DNA of 37,454 nt from positions 1 through 37,454 of the forward strand of contig JAMPFR010000032.1 of NCBI GenBank assembly GCA_023664365.1. The letters are read 5' to 3'. Positions 16,846 through 24,996 of this stretch are shown here, in pieces; the stretch's first letter is position 1, and the number at the start of each line of letters is the position of its first letter. The notes below the pieces were generated by a model, which was given only the letters and a program-made list of their open reading frames with translations, ran no database searches and was not told the origin of the DNA. This stretch comes from Acetatifactor muris (lineage in GTDB: Bacteria; Bacillota; Clostridia; Lachnospirales; Lachnospiraceae). The position numbers were made by a program, and so were the translations under genes.

Positions 16846-18063
16846 TTATATTCCATCCTTTCGCTCTGTTTTCTCTTTCCTGCCGAGCTTCTTCGGCTCT
16901 TTCGGTTTTTTCGGCTCTTTCGGCTTCTTCAGCTCTCTCGGCTTCTTCGGCTTCTTCGGCTTTTCTTCCTGCCCGCCTGTACTACTGCCTTTGCAGCTTT
17001 CCTGCCGCCTATCCTTAGCTGCCAGACGCTTTGCCCGCAGCTTCTCTCCCAGGCGCTCCGCCTTATCCTTCAGGCGCAGCCATACATCTTTAAGAGTCCA
17101 GCCCTTATGCTTCCACCAGATACCGAAGAATACAATGGCCAGTACCACCGCATACAATAAAAACAACAGCTCCAGCAGTGTGAGCGCCGCCAGAATATCC
17201 TCATAGCCCCTGGCAATATTCTCCCAATAGGGGTAAATGATTGCCCTGCCGTTCATGGATCTGGTTCCGAACGCAGGAATCAGCTTCAGCCTGGACAGGA
17301 AAGAATAGCGGGATGTGTTTTCCAGCACCTCCGTCTCCTTCTCCGAGGTTCCAAGCTTTTCCCTGATGAGTTTCTCGGCAAAGCCCGTGACCGGATTCGG
17401 CATTACGATTTCATAATGGTTAATGCCGTTGCAGCTTCCAAGCGTATTCAGGGTCTGATAGGAAACATAGACCAGGGTGCTGTCCAGTCCCGCAGCCTTC
17501 TCCAGTCTTCCCTCAGGCCGCTGCACCACTCCTATGACAATATGGGGAACACCGCCGATGGACACCGTCATGCCTGCCACATTGTTGGAGCCGAACAACT
17601 GCCAGGCCGCATCCTGATCGATAATGCAGTAATCCTGCATCAGATCATTCCCCGAAAAGTACGAACCGGAAAGCAGCTTCAGCGGATGAAACAGAAAAAA
17701 GTCTCCGCCGATACCGATAGCATCCGCCTCCAGCGAAGCCCTGTCGGTGGACAGCATGACCTGTCCGTCCGCACTGTAGGCATCCGCCCACAGCCTTGCA
17801 CCGGGATTCTCCGATTCCTGTACCACGGAAGCGTCTGTCAGCGCCCCGTCGATGGAATGCTCAAACTCTATTATTCTGTCCTCTGTGATTCCGGAATTCA
17901 CCGAAAAGAAGCAGCTGACCTGCGCCACATCCTTCTCATCGCTCCACCGCTCCGCCATGGCCTGGGCGTCTTGGGTCCCGCCCAGCCGATGCGTCACAAA
18001 AAGCAGAATCAGAAAGAACAGGAAGGAAACTCCTCCGCTGATTTTTAATACTGATTTCTTCAT
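16846..18063 (-). CDS. MacB-like periplasmic-core protein with only two membrane segments and a basic repeat tail
   Basis: From the ATG at 18063 it has 405 residues. A TTG 21 bases upstream would add seven, but GAGG lies 6 bases before the ATG. It has one N-terminal membrane segment (about residues 8-22), then an extracytoplasmic domain with MacB-core features: GGDFFLFHPLKLLSGSYF, QDYCIIDQDAAWQLFGS and VSIGGVPHIVIGVV. A second hydrophobic segment follows at about 290-318, then a cytoplasmic tail of Lys/Pro/Glu repeats. MacB/FtsX permeases normally have four membrane segments, with three after the core, and many carry an ATPase. Here those are missing, so it is a truncated or specialised partner. 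It lies between the HlyD-type adaptor (6 bases from the TTG) and SBP2 (2 bases). It might be a scaffold linking the adaptor to other membrane parts. Confidence 0.75.
   Translation of the reverse strand: MKKSVLKISGGVSFLFFLILLFVTHRLGGTQDAQAMAERWSDEKDVAQVSCFFSVNSGITEDRIIEFEHSIDGALTDASVVQESENPGARLWADAYSADGQVMLSTDRASLEADAIGIGGDFFLFHPLKLLSGSYFSGNDLMQDYCIIDQDAAWQLFGSNNVAGMTVSIGGVPHIVIGVVQRPEGRLEKAAGLDSTLVYVSYQTLNTLGSCNGINHYEIVMPNPVTGFAEKLIREKLGTSEKETEVLENTSRYSFLSRLKLIPAFGTRSMNGRAIIYPYWENIARGYEDILAALTLLELLFLLYAVVLAIVFFGIWWKHKGWTLKDVWLRLKDKAERLGEKLRAKRLAAKDRRQESCKGSSTGGQEEKPKKPKKPRELKKPKEPKKPKEPKKLGRKEKTERKDGI
16888..16970 (-). repeat. 9-base in-frame repeat coding a Lys-Pro-Lys/Glu-Pro-Lys tail
   Basis: The 3' coding end of the MacB-core gene is a run of near-identical 9-base units on the plus strand of the type TTCGGCTTC. 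They code triplets such as KPK and EPK (KKPKEPKKPKEPKK). The tail is strongly basic and by topology should be in the cytoplasm. It may vary in copy number between strains. Confidence 0.75.
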
Positions 18064-18090
18064 TGCCCGCCTCGTTTCCTTCAAGATTAA

Positions 18091-19650
18091 TTAATCCGGC
18101 ATTCTCACCTGGCTGCCGGCCTCCACAGGCTTGTTGGATGTGGTAATTACATATTCATAACCGTTCAGTCCCGCGCTGATGGCAGACTGTGTGTCATCAC
18201 TGGCCAGCACCTCCACATCCACCCGGGTGGCAATATGCCGGACGCCCAGAGGAGCGGACTTATCTTCCACAATCAGGATAAACTTGCCGTTGCTGTCCTC
18301 CCGAATGGAATTATTGGGAACAATCAAATCATAGCTGGCGCTCTTCTGCCCCACGGAAATGCTGAAGGTCTGTCCCGCGGTGACGTTGCCCGTCACATTA
18401 AAGATCAGCTCCTTCTTCTGCCCCGGGTCTGACTTGTCAGGCTTGATGCTCGCCAGCGTCACTTCCACGTCGTCATACCGCCAGGCGTTTACCAGATCCG
18501 CCCGGTCTCCCACGGAAAGACGCTTTGCCTGTTCGTTGGTAACGGAAAAGCTTAAGGTATAGCCTGCTCCTTCGGGCTGCAGCACTGCCACGGGTGCAGA
18601 CGTGGAGGTGGTGTTTCCCGCCGTCACATTAATCTGGGTAACCGTACCTGCAATATCCGCCGTGATAACCGCGTCATAGGACTTGGCGCTCAGTTCATCC
18701 ACCAGCTTCTGGGCGTCCGCTATCGCTTCCAGCTTCTGCTCCAGATCGACGACTCTGCCGATATTTTCCACCAGCTTCGCCAAATCCGCCTGCTTTGCGT
18801 CCCAATCCTCCTGGGCCGCTGTCACCGCCTTCTGCTTCTCCGTCACTGCATCCTGGGCCGCCTTCAGATCCCGTTCAGCTATATATTGCTGAAGCACCAA
18901 ACTATTTATTGTGGATTCCAGACCTGCGACAGTTTTGTCTCTATTAGCGCTCTCAGCCAGCGCGGCTTCATACTCGGGCGTCGCATCTCCGCCGGATACG
19001 GGTTTCAGGCGATCTGCCTCCGCATCTGCCTCCGCCTTCTTGGCCTTTTCATAATTGACCTGGGCATTGTGATTCGCAATATCCAGAACAATCTTGTCCA
19101 GCTGCTGCTGATAGGGGATAACCGCAGCCTCCGCTGCCTTTACTGCATCCACAGCCGCGTCATATGCCTTCTCCGCCTTCTGCACCGCCGCCTGGGCGTT
19201 TGATATCTGCTGACGATAAACATCCGCGGATACGGCCTCATTTGCGGAATAAATATTGGAGGAAGAAATTTCGGCTGTCAGCACCGCAAGATCATATGCG
19301 TCCTGGGCGGCCTCCAGCTCCTTCTTTGCATTCTTCAGCTCATCGCTCTCGGAATCCTCCAGATAAAAGAGCACATCTCCCTTCTGTACCGCCTGTCCCT
19401 CGCTCACCGCCACACCGGACACCTTTCTGGACTCAGTGACCTTCACCTCGTAAGGGTCGCCGCTCATCACCGTTCCGGTGCCTCTGATCTTCGCCGTGAT
19501 GGTACCGGATTGAACATAACTGGTGGCCACCTCCGGCAGGGAGTAGTTCATTATGCTCTGGGAGAAAAATGTCAGCACAAGCATCACCGACAAAAATATA
19601 ATTGCCGCCGTTTTCACCCATTCCCTTTTGTTCTTTCCGTTCTCTTTCAT
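18091..19650 (-). CDS. HlyD/MacA-type membrane-fusion adaptor protein
   Basis: A 519-residue adaptor of the type that bridges an inner-membrane exporter to the outside. It has one N-terminal membrane segment (about 12-30), a first lipoyl half (VSGVAVSEGQAVQKGDVLFYLED, about 77-99) and a long Ala/Glu/Lys coiled coil (about 100-325). A second lipoyl half (YDAVITADIAGTVTQINVTAGN) and beta-barrel segments follow. The hairpin is long for the family. The start at 19650 has a purine-rich GGAGAGGGAAAGG just upstream. It lies 92 bases after the MalG-type permease, an interval with a hairpin, and just before the MacB-core gene. MacA-MacB pairing is the known precedent, but here the partner lacks the ATPase and most membrane segments. 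Confidence 0.85.
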   Translation of the reverse strand: MKENGKNKREWVKTAAIIFLSVMLVLTFFSQSIMNYSLPEVATSYVQSGTITAKIRGTGTVMSGDPYEVKVTESRKVSGVAVSEGQAVQKGDVLFYLEDSESDELKNAKKELEAAQDAYDLAVLTAEISSSNIYSANEAVSADVYRQQISNAQAAVQKAEKAYDAAVDAVKAAEAAVIPYQQQLDKIVLDIANHNAQVNYEKAKKAEADAEADRLKPVSGGDATPEYEAALAESANRDKTVAGLESTINSLVLQQYIAERDLKAAQDAVTEKQKAVTAAQEDWDAKQADLAKLVENIGRVVDLEQKLEAIADAQKLVDELSAKSYDAVITADIAGTVTQINVTAGNTTSTSAPVAVLQPEGAGYTLSFSVTNEQAKRLSVGDRADLVNAWRYDDVEVTLASIKPDKSDPGQKKELIFNVTGNVTAGQTFSISVGQKSASYDLIVPNNSIREDSNGKFILIVEDKSAPLGVRHIATRVDVEVLASDDTQSAISAGLNGYEYVITTSNKPVEAGSQVRMPD

Positions 19651-19693
19651 TTCCTTTCCCTCTCCTACATAATTGTTGATATATGTGTAACCA

Positions 19694-19729
19694 TTCAGCC
19701 ACTGCCGCCGTCACGCCGGCCGGGCTGAA
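19694..19729. repeat. Intercistronic GC-rich inverted repeat between permease and adaptor genes
   Basis: TTCAGCC (19694-19700) and GGCTGAA (19723-19729) are perfect arms around a 22-base GC-rich loop that can fold further (GCCG...CGGC). There is no T-run. In the transcript it sits between the permease stop (19743) and the adaptor start (19650). It could be an RNA processing or stability element giving different levels of the two halves of the operon. Confidence 0.5.
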
Positions 19730-19742
19730 CTGATGCATATAA

Positions 19743-20717
19743 CTACCCTTTGATACCGCCCTGATAGGTGATGCCGTTTACCAGATAATCCTCCCCGTAC
19801 AGGAAAATCAGCAGGCTGGGCACCATGTAAATCGTTGCCACTGCAAAGGCCAGCCCTATCTCCCCTGCGTTAATCTTGCTTAAGAAGACGGACAGGGGAT
19901 GCTTTTCCGCATCCGACAGCAGAATCAACGGCTGCTCCACCATGTTCCAGTAGTCGATGAACACCAGGATCGCCGCGGAGCAGATAGCCCCCTTGCAGAG
20001 CGGCATACAGATTTTTTTGTATATCTGCCATTCTCCTGCCCCGTCTATCTGCGCCGCCTCCACCACGGAGGTGGGGATACGCCGCATGAACTTTGTCAGC
20101 AGAAACACCGTAAAGGGTGAAAAAATACCCGGCAGCCAGATAGCCCAGTTTGTATCCAGCAGGTTCAGCCAGTCGCTGACAAGATAGTTGGGCACCAGCG
20201 TTACCTGATAGGGCATCTGCATCAGTATGATATAGGCAAAGAAGATAATCTCCCTGATTCTGCCCCGGTACCTGGCAAAGCCGTAGGAGGCAAGGGACGC
20301 CACCAGCAGCTGAAATACCACAATGGGGCCCACCAGAGCCACCGAATTCCAAAACTTGAGCAGATACTCCGGGCTTTTAAAGAGCACCGTAATATACTGA
20401 CTGAAGGAAACCATATCCGGAATAAATTTCAGGTTCACCTTCTCGGATATGTAAACCTTTCCTCCGTTGCTGTTGATCGCAAAAACCGTACCGTAGTTGG
20501 AGGAAATTTCCGACGCGCTCATAAAGGAATTGGTAATAGTCAGCACGATGGGCGCCAGGAACAGAATTGCGAAAAAAGCCGCCACAATGGTAGCCAGCGC
20601 AAGCCTGGAAACGGCAAAAACCTTCTTCCTCCGGGGAACGCCCGGCTTCCCGGAAGCACCCCTCTCTGTTGGAACGCCCTCTGTTCCGGGAACGCCCCCC
20701 ATTCCCTTTGCTCTCAT
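19743..20717 (-). CDS. Carbohydrate-type ABC transporter permease, MalG-like
   Basis: A 324-residue inner-membrane permease with six predicted membrane segments after a cytoplasmic N-tail. The EAA loop is canonical, EAAQIDGAGEWQIYKKICMP at about 220-240, the site where an ABC ATPase docks. Residues 1-33 form an unusual Gly/Pro-rich extension (GVPGTEGVP, GASGKPGVP). The ATG overlaps the stop of the MalF-like gene (ATGA), so translation is coupled. It should pair with that protein to form the channel. No ATPase gene is in the operon; a shared MsmX-type ATPase elsewhere is the usual solution in Firmicutes. Confidence 0.9.
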   Translation of the reverse strand: MRAKGMGGVPGTEGVPTERGASGKPGVPRRKKVFAVSRLALATIVAAFFAILFLAPIVLTITNSFMSASEISSNYGTVFAINSNGGKVYISEKVNLKFIPDMVSFSQYITVLFKSPEYLLKFWNSVALVGPIVVFQLLVASLASYGFARYRGRIREIIFFAYIILMQMPYQVTLVPNYLVSDWLNLLDTNWAIWLPGIFSPFTVFLLTKFMRRIPTSVVEAAQIDGAGEWQIYKKICMPLCKGAICSAAILVFIDYWNMVEQPLILLSDAEKHPLSVFLSKINAGEIGLAFAVATIYMVPSLLIFLYGEDYLVNGITYQGGIKG

Positions 20718-21715
20718 CCTTCCACATCCTTTCCGAACCGATCCTCCACAATAAACAGCAGACCGATAATTACAATCATGACAAGGCTCATCAGAATGGC
20801 CGCCGCAGACAGAGTCTGATAATCCAGATTCCGGAATTTATTATTCATAAAATGCTGCAGCATATATACCGTATCCGTAGGATAATCTCCCGTAAGCAGG
20901 TACACCTCCCGGAAAATCTTAAAGGAGCTGATAAGCGACATGATTGTCACAAATAACAGCGTGGAAGACAGATACCTGATTTTTATATGGAAAAAAGTCT
21001 GGAAGGGCGTTGCGCTCTCCAGCGTAGCCACCTCCAGAATATCCTTGGGGATACTGGCAAGGGCCGCCATAAACAAAATCATATTGTAGCCCAGATTCTT
21101 CCACAGGAAGAGAATAGCCACCACCACCAGCGCGTACTTTGACTTCATCCAGTCGATTTTGTCCACGCCGAAATGCCCCAGCAGCTCATTCACCGCTCCG
21201 TTGTAATGAAACAGCACCTGCCAGATCAGCACAATGGACGCCACCGGCACCATCATGGGACTCAGGAAAAAGGTTCTGAACTGACTTTTAAAAGGTATCT
21301 TAGACTCCAGCACAATAGCCAGAATCAGGGACAGCACCACTGCCAGGGGTACCGACACCAGCGAAAACATAAAGGTATTGCGCACTGCCCTCTGAAACGC
21401 GGGGTTTGCCACAATACTTTTAAAATTATCCAGAAACACAAAGTTGGCGCTGACCGGATTATCCACCATGGAATACCAGATGATTACAATAAAAGGCAGA
21501 ATAAAGAACAGCAGAACGCCAATCAGGCTGGGGGCAATAAATGCCCCCGAGCTCATTTTCAGTTTTCTGGTTCTCCGCGTAGTCTTAATATGCTGCTTCT
21601 CCGGTTTTGCAGCCATTCTCTTCTTTTTACTTTTCTTTGCCGCCTGTTCCATTATCACAGCCTGTGTGGAAGCAGCGCTTATTTTACTTTCTTTCCTGCT
21701 TACTTTCCTGCTCAC
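20714..21715 (-). CDS. Carbohydrate-type ABC transporter permease, MalF-like
   Basis: A 333-residue inner-membrane permease with six hydrophobic segments from about residue 55. The first 54 residues are a very basic tail (KKSKKKRMAAKPEKQH). The ATPase-docking loop is present but degenerate: EVATLESATPFQTFFHI has ESA where DGA is usual. That hints at altered coupling or a particular ATPase partner. It starts 20 bases after SBP1 and overlaps the MalG-like gene by four bases. Substrate is not predictable; sugars or oligosaccharides are the family norm. Confidence 0.9.
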   Translation of the reverse strand: MSRKVSRKESKISAASTQAVIMEQAAKKSKKKRMAAKPEKQHIKTTRRTRKLKMSSGAFIAPSLIGVLLFFILPFIVIIWYSMVDNPVSANFVFLDNFKSIVANPAFQRAVRNTFMFSLVSVPLAVVLSLILAIVLESKIPFKSQFRTFFLSPMMVPVASIVLIWQVLFHYNGAVNELLGHFGVDKIDWMKSKYALVVVAILFLWKNLGYNMILFMAALASIPKDILEVATLESATPFQTFFHIKIRYLSSTLLFVTIMSLISSFKIFREVYLLTGDYPTDTVYMLQHFMNNKFRNLDYQTLSAAAILMSLVMIVIIGLLFIVEDRFGKDVEG

Positions 21716-21735
21716 TTTACATCCCTCTGACCTGT

Positions 21736-24009
21736 TCAGCTGTTCTCTCCTACATACATGGACGCCCGGCTCTGGATAGTGCTTACCACCTCGTCAAGGC
21801 TCTTCTGTCCCTGATAAAAGGCCTCCGCCTCCTCCGAAATAATTGCCAGAATCTGGCTGTTGCCTGCAGGCATGGGCTTTGCCACGTCTATCAGCTCCCG
21901 CAGGACAGCCATCTCCTCCTCCGTGCAGGCCACACAGTCGTAACTCCAGTCGCTTCCGTAGCTGTAACCGTGGTTTGAAGCCTCAATCGGATTACCGTTC
22001 TCATCCTTCATAATCTCGCCGTTTTCATCCCACCTGTAATTGGGTGTGCAGGCTTCCTTGATTTCCTCCTCCAGCTTTTCCTGCCTGCTGGGGAATCCCC
22101 AGGAGAACATCTGGGTATCTCTGTTTAAATAAAACTCAATAAACTCCCAGGCGGCGTCCTTATACTTGGATTTGTCGATAATACAGTAGCCTCCGTTACA
22201 TCGCATGACACAGCCCACGCTGCCGTCCGTGGTAGGAAACCCGACATAGGTCACCGGCTCGTTAAACATGGCAGACGTAACCTGAATATCATAATAGTTC
22301 GAAACGGAATCCTGCATAAGCAGCAGCTTGCCCGAGGCCAGCCTTACAGGCGCGGATTCCTGATCCTCACTCCAGTCAAATTCCGAAGGGAAGCCCGCCA
22401 CGAACTCCAGCATCTGCCGGAACTCCTCCGAATCAAAATTGCAGGTGCCCTTCTCCCAGTCGATGAAGCTGTCCTGATTAAATGTCATCAGGATCCGCAT
22501 CATTTCAGCCTTGTTGGCATACTCAAACAGATCCGCATCCGGGTTTGCTTTGGAAAGCTCCATAATATCCCGGATGGACCAGCCCATCTTATCTCCCACC
22601 TGAGAGGTTTTTCCCGCCACCGTGCTGATGGTAAAGTTCCTTGGAATACTGACCAGTATATCTCCGTAAGTATTGCCTCTCAATACGCTGTCGATAAAGG
22701 CGTCCCGGCTTACGGCGCTGCTGTTGTCCAGATACGGGTTCAAATCCGCCAGGATTCCCTTCTCCGCCAACAGCCCCACGTCAATATTGTCGCTGCTGTC
22801 AAGGGCCAGGAGATCCAGCCCGCTGCCGGAAACCAGTTCATTGTTCAGATTGGTAACGGCGTCACTATAATCCATGTCGCTGTATGAGTCGTAATATTCC
22901 TTAATGGTGACATGATATTTTTCATTTGACTTATTAAAGGCCACTACCGTGGAGCGAAGCTCCTGGCTCATGGACAGGGTTCCCACCACCAGTTCTTCCT
23001 TCTTCGCTACCTGGGAAGCCTTTGTCTTTGTAAAAAGAGCAATCTCCGTGTCGCCGCTCTCCCAGTCCCGGATAACCGCCATCAGCCTACCGTCACCCGC
23101 AGGACATACCAGCTGCACATAGTCGCCGTTGATATCACAGTCCAGCCAGTTCAGCAGCTCCTCCTGGGTGCCGCTCTCCGTGTCATATTCGTAGAGCCTG
23201 ACTCTGTCGTTTATCAGGAAATCCTTCTCCAGGCCCTCCGACAGGCTGTCCACATCCGCCTGTATGGTATAGGGGTCGCCCAGCTTTTTCCCGTCGAAGT
23301 CAATCTCCGCAGCCACATAGCCGTCTCCGGTGTTCCAGTCATTGTAAGCCACATAGACCCTGCCGTTCTTTCCCCGAACCGCGCCGCTGAGCCAGTAGTC
23401 CCCGATCTCCACATTCCCCCGGTAGGCGCCCTCGCTGTCATAGAGACGGATAATGCTGTCTGATACCAGATAAATCCTGCCTTCTCCGTCCACTATCATA
23501 TTCTGTATGTAGGTGTTATTGTCATCGGAGTTCATCTCCTTGGTGATATCCAACAGGAATACATTGCTGCCTGTGGTATCATACTTTGACAGCAGCGTAT
23601 CCCGGTGCCAGTTGTCCGGATTGTTCTCGTCCCAGAAGCTGCGGGCCAGGACAAGATACAGATTGCCGTCCCCGTCCACTACCATGTCCTGAATGTAGGT
23701 ATCCTGGGCGTCGTCCCCCATATCCACCTTCATCTCCTGCAGTTCACCCGTTTCAATGTCATATTGAAACAGGGGATAACTGGAGGTGCCGGTTTCCTCG
23801 TCATAAACGTAACTGCTGAAGTACAGCTTTCCGTCCGCGCAAGCCATATCGGACATCTGCATATTTTCCTCTCCTATGGAAATATACTCCGGCACATAGA
23901 CGAAACGGTCTCCCGCGGCCTTCCCGTCGTCCCCGTCGCAGGCCGCCAGGGAAAGGGCTGTAAGCGCAGCCAGTCCCGCCGTCAGTATCCTTTTGAAACC
24001 TTTTTTCAT
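21736..24009 (-). CDS. Lipoprotein with N-terminal beta-propeller-like repeats and C-terminal solute-binding domain (SBP1)
   Basis: First gene of the six-gene operon, 757 residues from the ATG at 24009 (GGGAG 5 bases upstream; a GTG at 24015 would add two). The signal peptide ends in LAAC, so it is a lipoprotein. Residues about 40-330 contain repeated strands with a DG-x-G-x-x-Y pattern (VVDGDGNLYLV, IVDGEGRIYLV, VRGKNGRVYVAY), as in NHL or other beta-propellers. From about 340 the solute-binding domain follows (VVGTLSMSQELRSTVVAFNKS, IKEYYDSYSDMDYSDAV, DLLALDSSDNI). It shares this two-part design and several motifs with SBP2 at the other end of the operon, so the two are probably ancient duplicates. 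Ligand unknown; the propeller could bind a surface polymer or partner. Confidence 0.87.
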   Translation of the reverse strand: MKKGFKRILTAGLAALTALSLAACDGDDGKAAGDRFVYVPEYISIGEENMQMSDMACADGKLYFSSYVYDEETGTSSYPLFQYDIETGELQEMKVDMGDDAQDTYIQDMVVDGDGNLYLVLARSFWDENNPDNWHRDTLLSKYDTTGSNVFLLDITKEMNSDDNNTYIQNMIVDGEGRIYLVSDSIIRLYDSEGAYRGNVEIGDYWLSGAVRGKNGRVYVAYNDWNTGDGYVAAEIDFDGKKLGDPYTIQADVDSLSEGLEKDFLINDRVRLYEYDTESGTQEELLNWLDCDINGDYVQLVCPAGDGRLMAVIRDWESGDTEIALFTKTKASQVAKKEELVVGTLSMSQELRSTVVAFNKSNEKYHVTIKEYYDSYSDMDYSDAVTNLNNELVSGSGLDLLALDSSDNIDVGLLAEKGILADLNPYLDNSSAVSRDAFIDSVLRGNTYGDILVSIPRNFTISTVAGKTSQVGDKMGWSIRDIMELSKANPDADLFEYANKAEMMRILMTFNQDSFIDWEKGTCNFDSEEFRQMLEFVAGFPSEFDWSEDQESAPVRLASGKLLLMQDSVSNYYDIQVTSAMFNEPVTYVGFPTTDGSVGCVMRCNGGYCIIDKSKYKDAAWEFIEFYLNRDTQMFSWGFPSRQEKLEEEIKEACTPNYRWDENGEIMKDENGNPIEASNHGYSYGSDWSYDCVACTEEEMAVLRELIDVAKPMPAGNSQILAIISEEAEAFYQGQKSLDEVVSTIQSRASMYVGENS

Positions 24010-24049
24010 AATCACTCCCGCATCACTCCTTTTCCCGGAATTTACAAAA

Positions 24050-24104
24050 AATGTTCAACATGCAGTCTGCCGCACTTTGTGCAGTCTACTACATATTGAA
24101 CATT
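24050..24104. promoter_or_regulatory. Long dyad overlapping the start of the SBP1 operon, probable operator
   Basis: AATGTTCAACATG (24050-24062) and CATATTGAACATT (24092-24104) are inverted arms matching at 12 of 13 positions, 29 bases apart. The interval carries a repeated GCAGTCT (24062-24068 and 24081-24087). The right arm overlaps the -10 TATAAT by three bases. Because transcription would start near 24095, most of one arm is not in the RNA, so a protein-binding site is more likely than a riboswitch. The half-site is TGTTCAA-y-ATG. No regulator gene is adjacent. Confidence 0.55.
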
Positions 24105-24110
24105 ATAACA
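24102..24110 (-). promoter_or_regulatory. Extended -10 promoter of the SBP1 operon
   Basis: Minus strand TGTTATAAT (24110-24102) is a perfect -10 with the TG extension. No good -35 is present at 16-18 bases, which suits extended -10 or activator-dependent promoters. It is about 93 bases upstream of the SBP1 ATG. Confidence 0.6.
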
Positions 24111-24154
24111 CACTTCATACCAAATAAACCTTAAGAATTTATGAATTGCGGCGT

Positions 24155-24190
24155 AAAAACTGTTAAAAATGCAATAATTTTGTAACAGTT
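24155..24190 (-). terminator. Terminator of the ABC exporter/PHP operon
   Basis: Minus strand AACTGTTA, loop with inner pairing AAAAT/ATTTT, TAACAGTT, then TTTTT. The stem starts within the stop codon of the PHP gene (24189-24191). It is AT-rich but has about 13 pairs and separates that operon from the SBP1 promoter. Confidence 0.65.
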
Positions 24191-24980
24191 ACCTGAGCCG
24201 GATGTACATCCGCTTCAATTCCAGGCTCCGCCTGTGGTGCTTCCACATACTTCCCATATGATTATACAGCCAGAAGGAGTGTACCAGCACATCATTCAGC
24301 CGTCCGATTTTCTTCTTGGTGGTGTGCTGGTAATACTGCCCGCCGCAGGTGCAGGCGTCGAAGCCCTTCGCCTTCACCAGGGCAATCAGATCGGATTCCG
24401 AAGTCACCCTGCCTGCAAATTCCGTTGCGCCCAGACCGATACAGTCCAGCTTGTGGGCGTCGCTGCCGCCAAAGGCCGGCTTTCCGAACCGTGCGGCAAT
24501 CTCCCGGGCCTTCACATTACTCTCCGGTTCCTCGCAGGCGTTAAAGCCCTCGATAAAATCAAGCTGTTCCATGATTTCCGGCCGGTTCCGGTGTTTTCTG
24601 GTATTGAAAATGCTCATATATTTTACGCCGCAGGGATGGGCAGGCCCCAGGATACCGCCGTTTTTGTGGACTATCTTAATCAAAAACTGCAGCGGCAGTC
24701 CCCGCAGCTCCAGAATCGGCAGCTTTACCTCCTCCGGCATAATCACCAGAATGTGCCCCGCGTCAATGGTATCGTACTCAATACCCTTCAGCACCACAAA
24801 GTCCTGCTTCCGCCGGCACACCGGATTCCGCTTCCAGGCCCGGTATCCGTTGTAGGAATCATGATCGCTGATTAACATTCCGTCATAGCCCTTTTCTATC
24901 AGTATGTCAATAAATTCCTCTATGGGCACCTTCCCGTCCAGGGAGCCCTCCTTTGTATGACAGTGCATATCAAATTTCAT
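24189..24980 (-). CDS. PHP-domain metal-dependent phosphoesterase
   Basis: 263 residues from the ATG at 24980, chosen because AAGGAG lies 7 bases before it and the PHP motif starts at once. Metal-site residues are visible: H6-x-H8 (FDMHCHTKEGSLDG), D39-H40-D41 (ISDHDSYNGY), GPAHPCG in the middle and GSDAHK near residue 190. This is the YciV/TrpH-like layout, members of which act on nucleotides, sugar phosphates or RNA ends. The last 40 residues are basic. It starts 16 bases after the permease stop and before the terminator, so it is the third gene of that operon. Why a phosphoesterase is expressed with an exporter is not clear from sequence. Confidence 0.85.
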   Translation of the reverse strand: MKFDMHCHTKEGSLDGKVPIEEFIDILIEKGYDGMLISDHDSYNGYRAWKRNPVCRRKQDFVVLKGIEYDTIDAGHILVIMPEEVKLPILELRGLPLQFLIKIVHKNGGILGPAHPCGVKYMSIFNTRKHRNRPEIMEQLDFIEGFNACEEPESNVKAREIAARFGKPAFGGSDAHKLDCIGLGATEFAGRVTSESDLIALVKAKGFDACTCGGQYYQHTTKKKIGRLNDVLVHSFWLYNHMGSMWKHHRRSLELKRMYIRLR

Positions 24981-24996
24981 GCTTATACTCCTTCTT

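Noticed and set aside
16151-17206. Plus-strand frame of 351 codons across SBP2 and the MacB-core gene
   Set aside because: It crosses two real genes antisense, and its Phe/Arg/Ser runs are just the reverse reading of the Glu/Gly and Lys/Pro repeats.
24050-24104. Dyad as a riboswitch or transcribed attenuator
   Set aside because: The -10 overlaps one arm, so the RNA would start inside the dyad and lack much of one arm.
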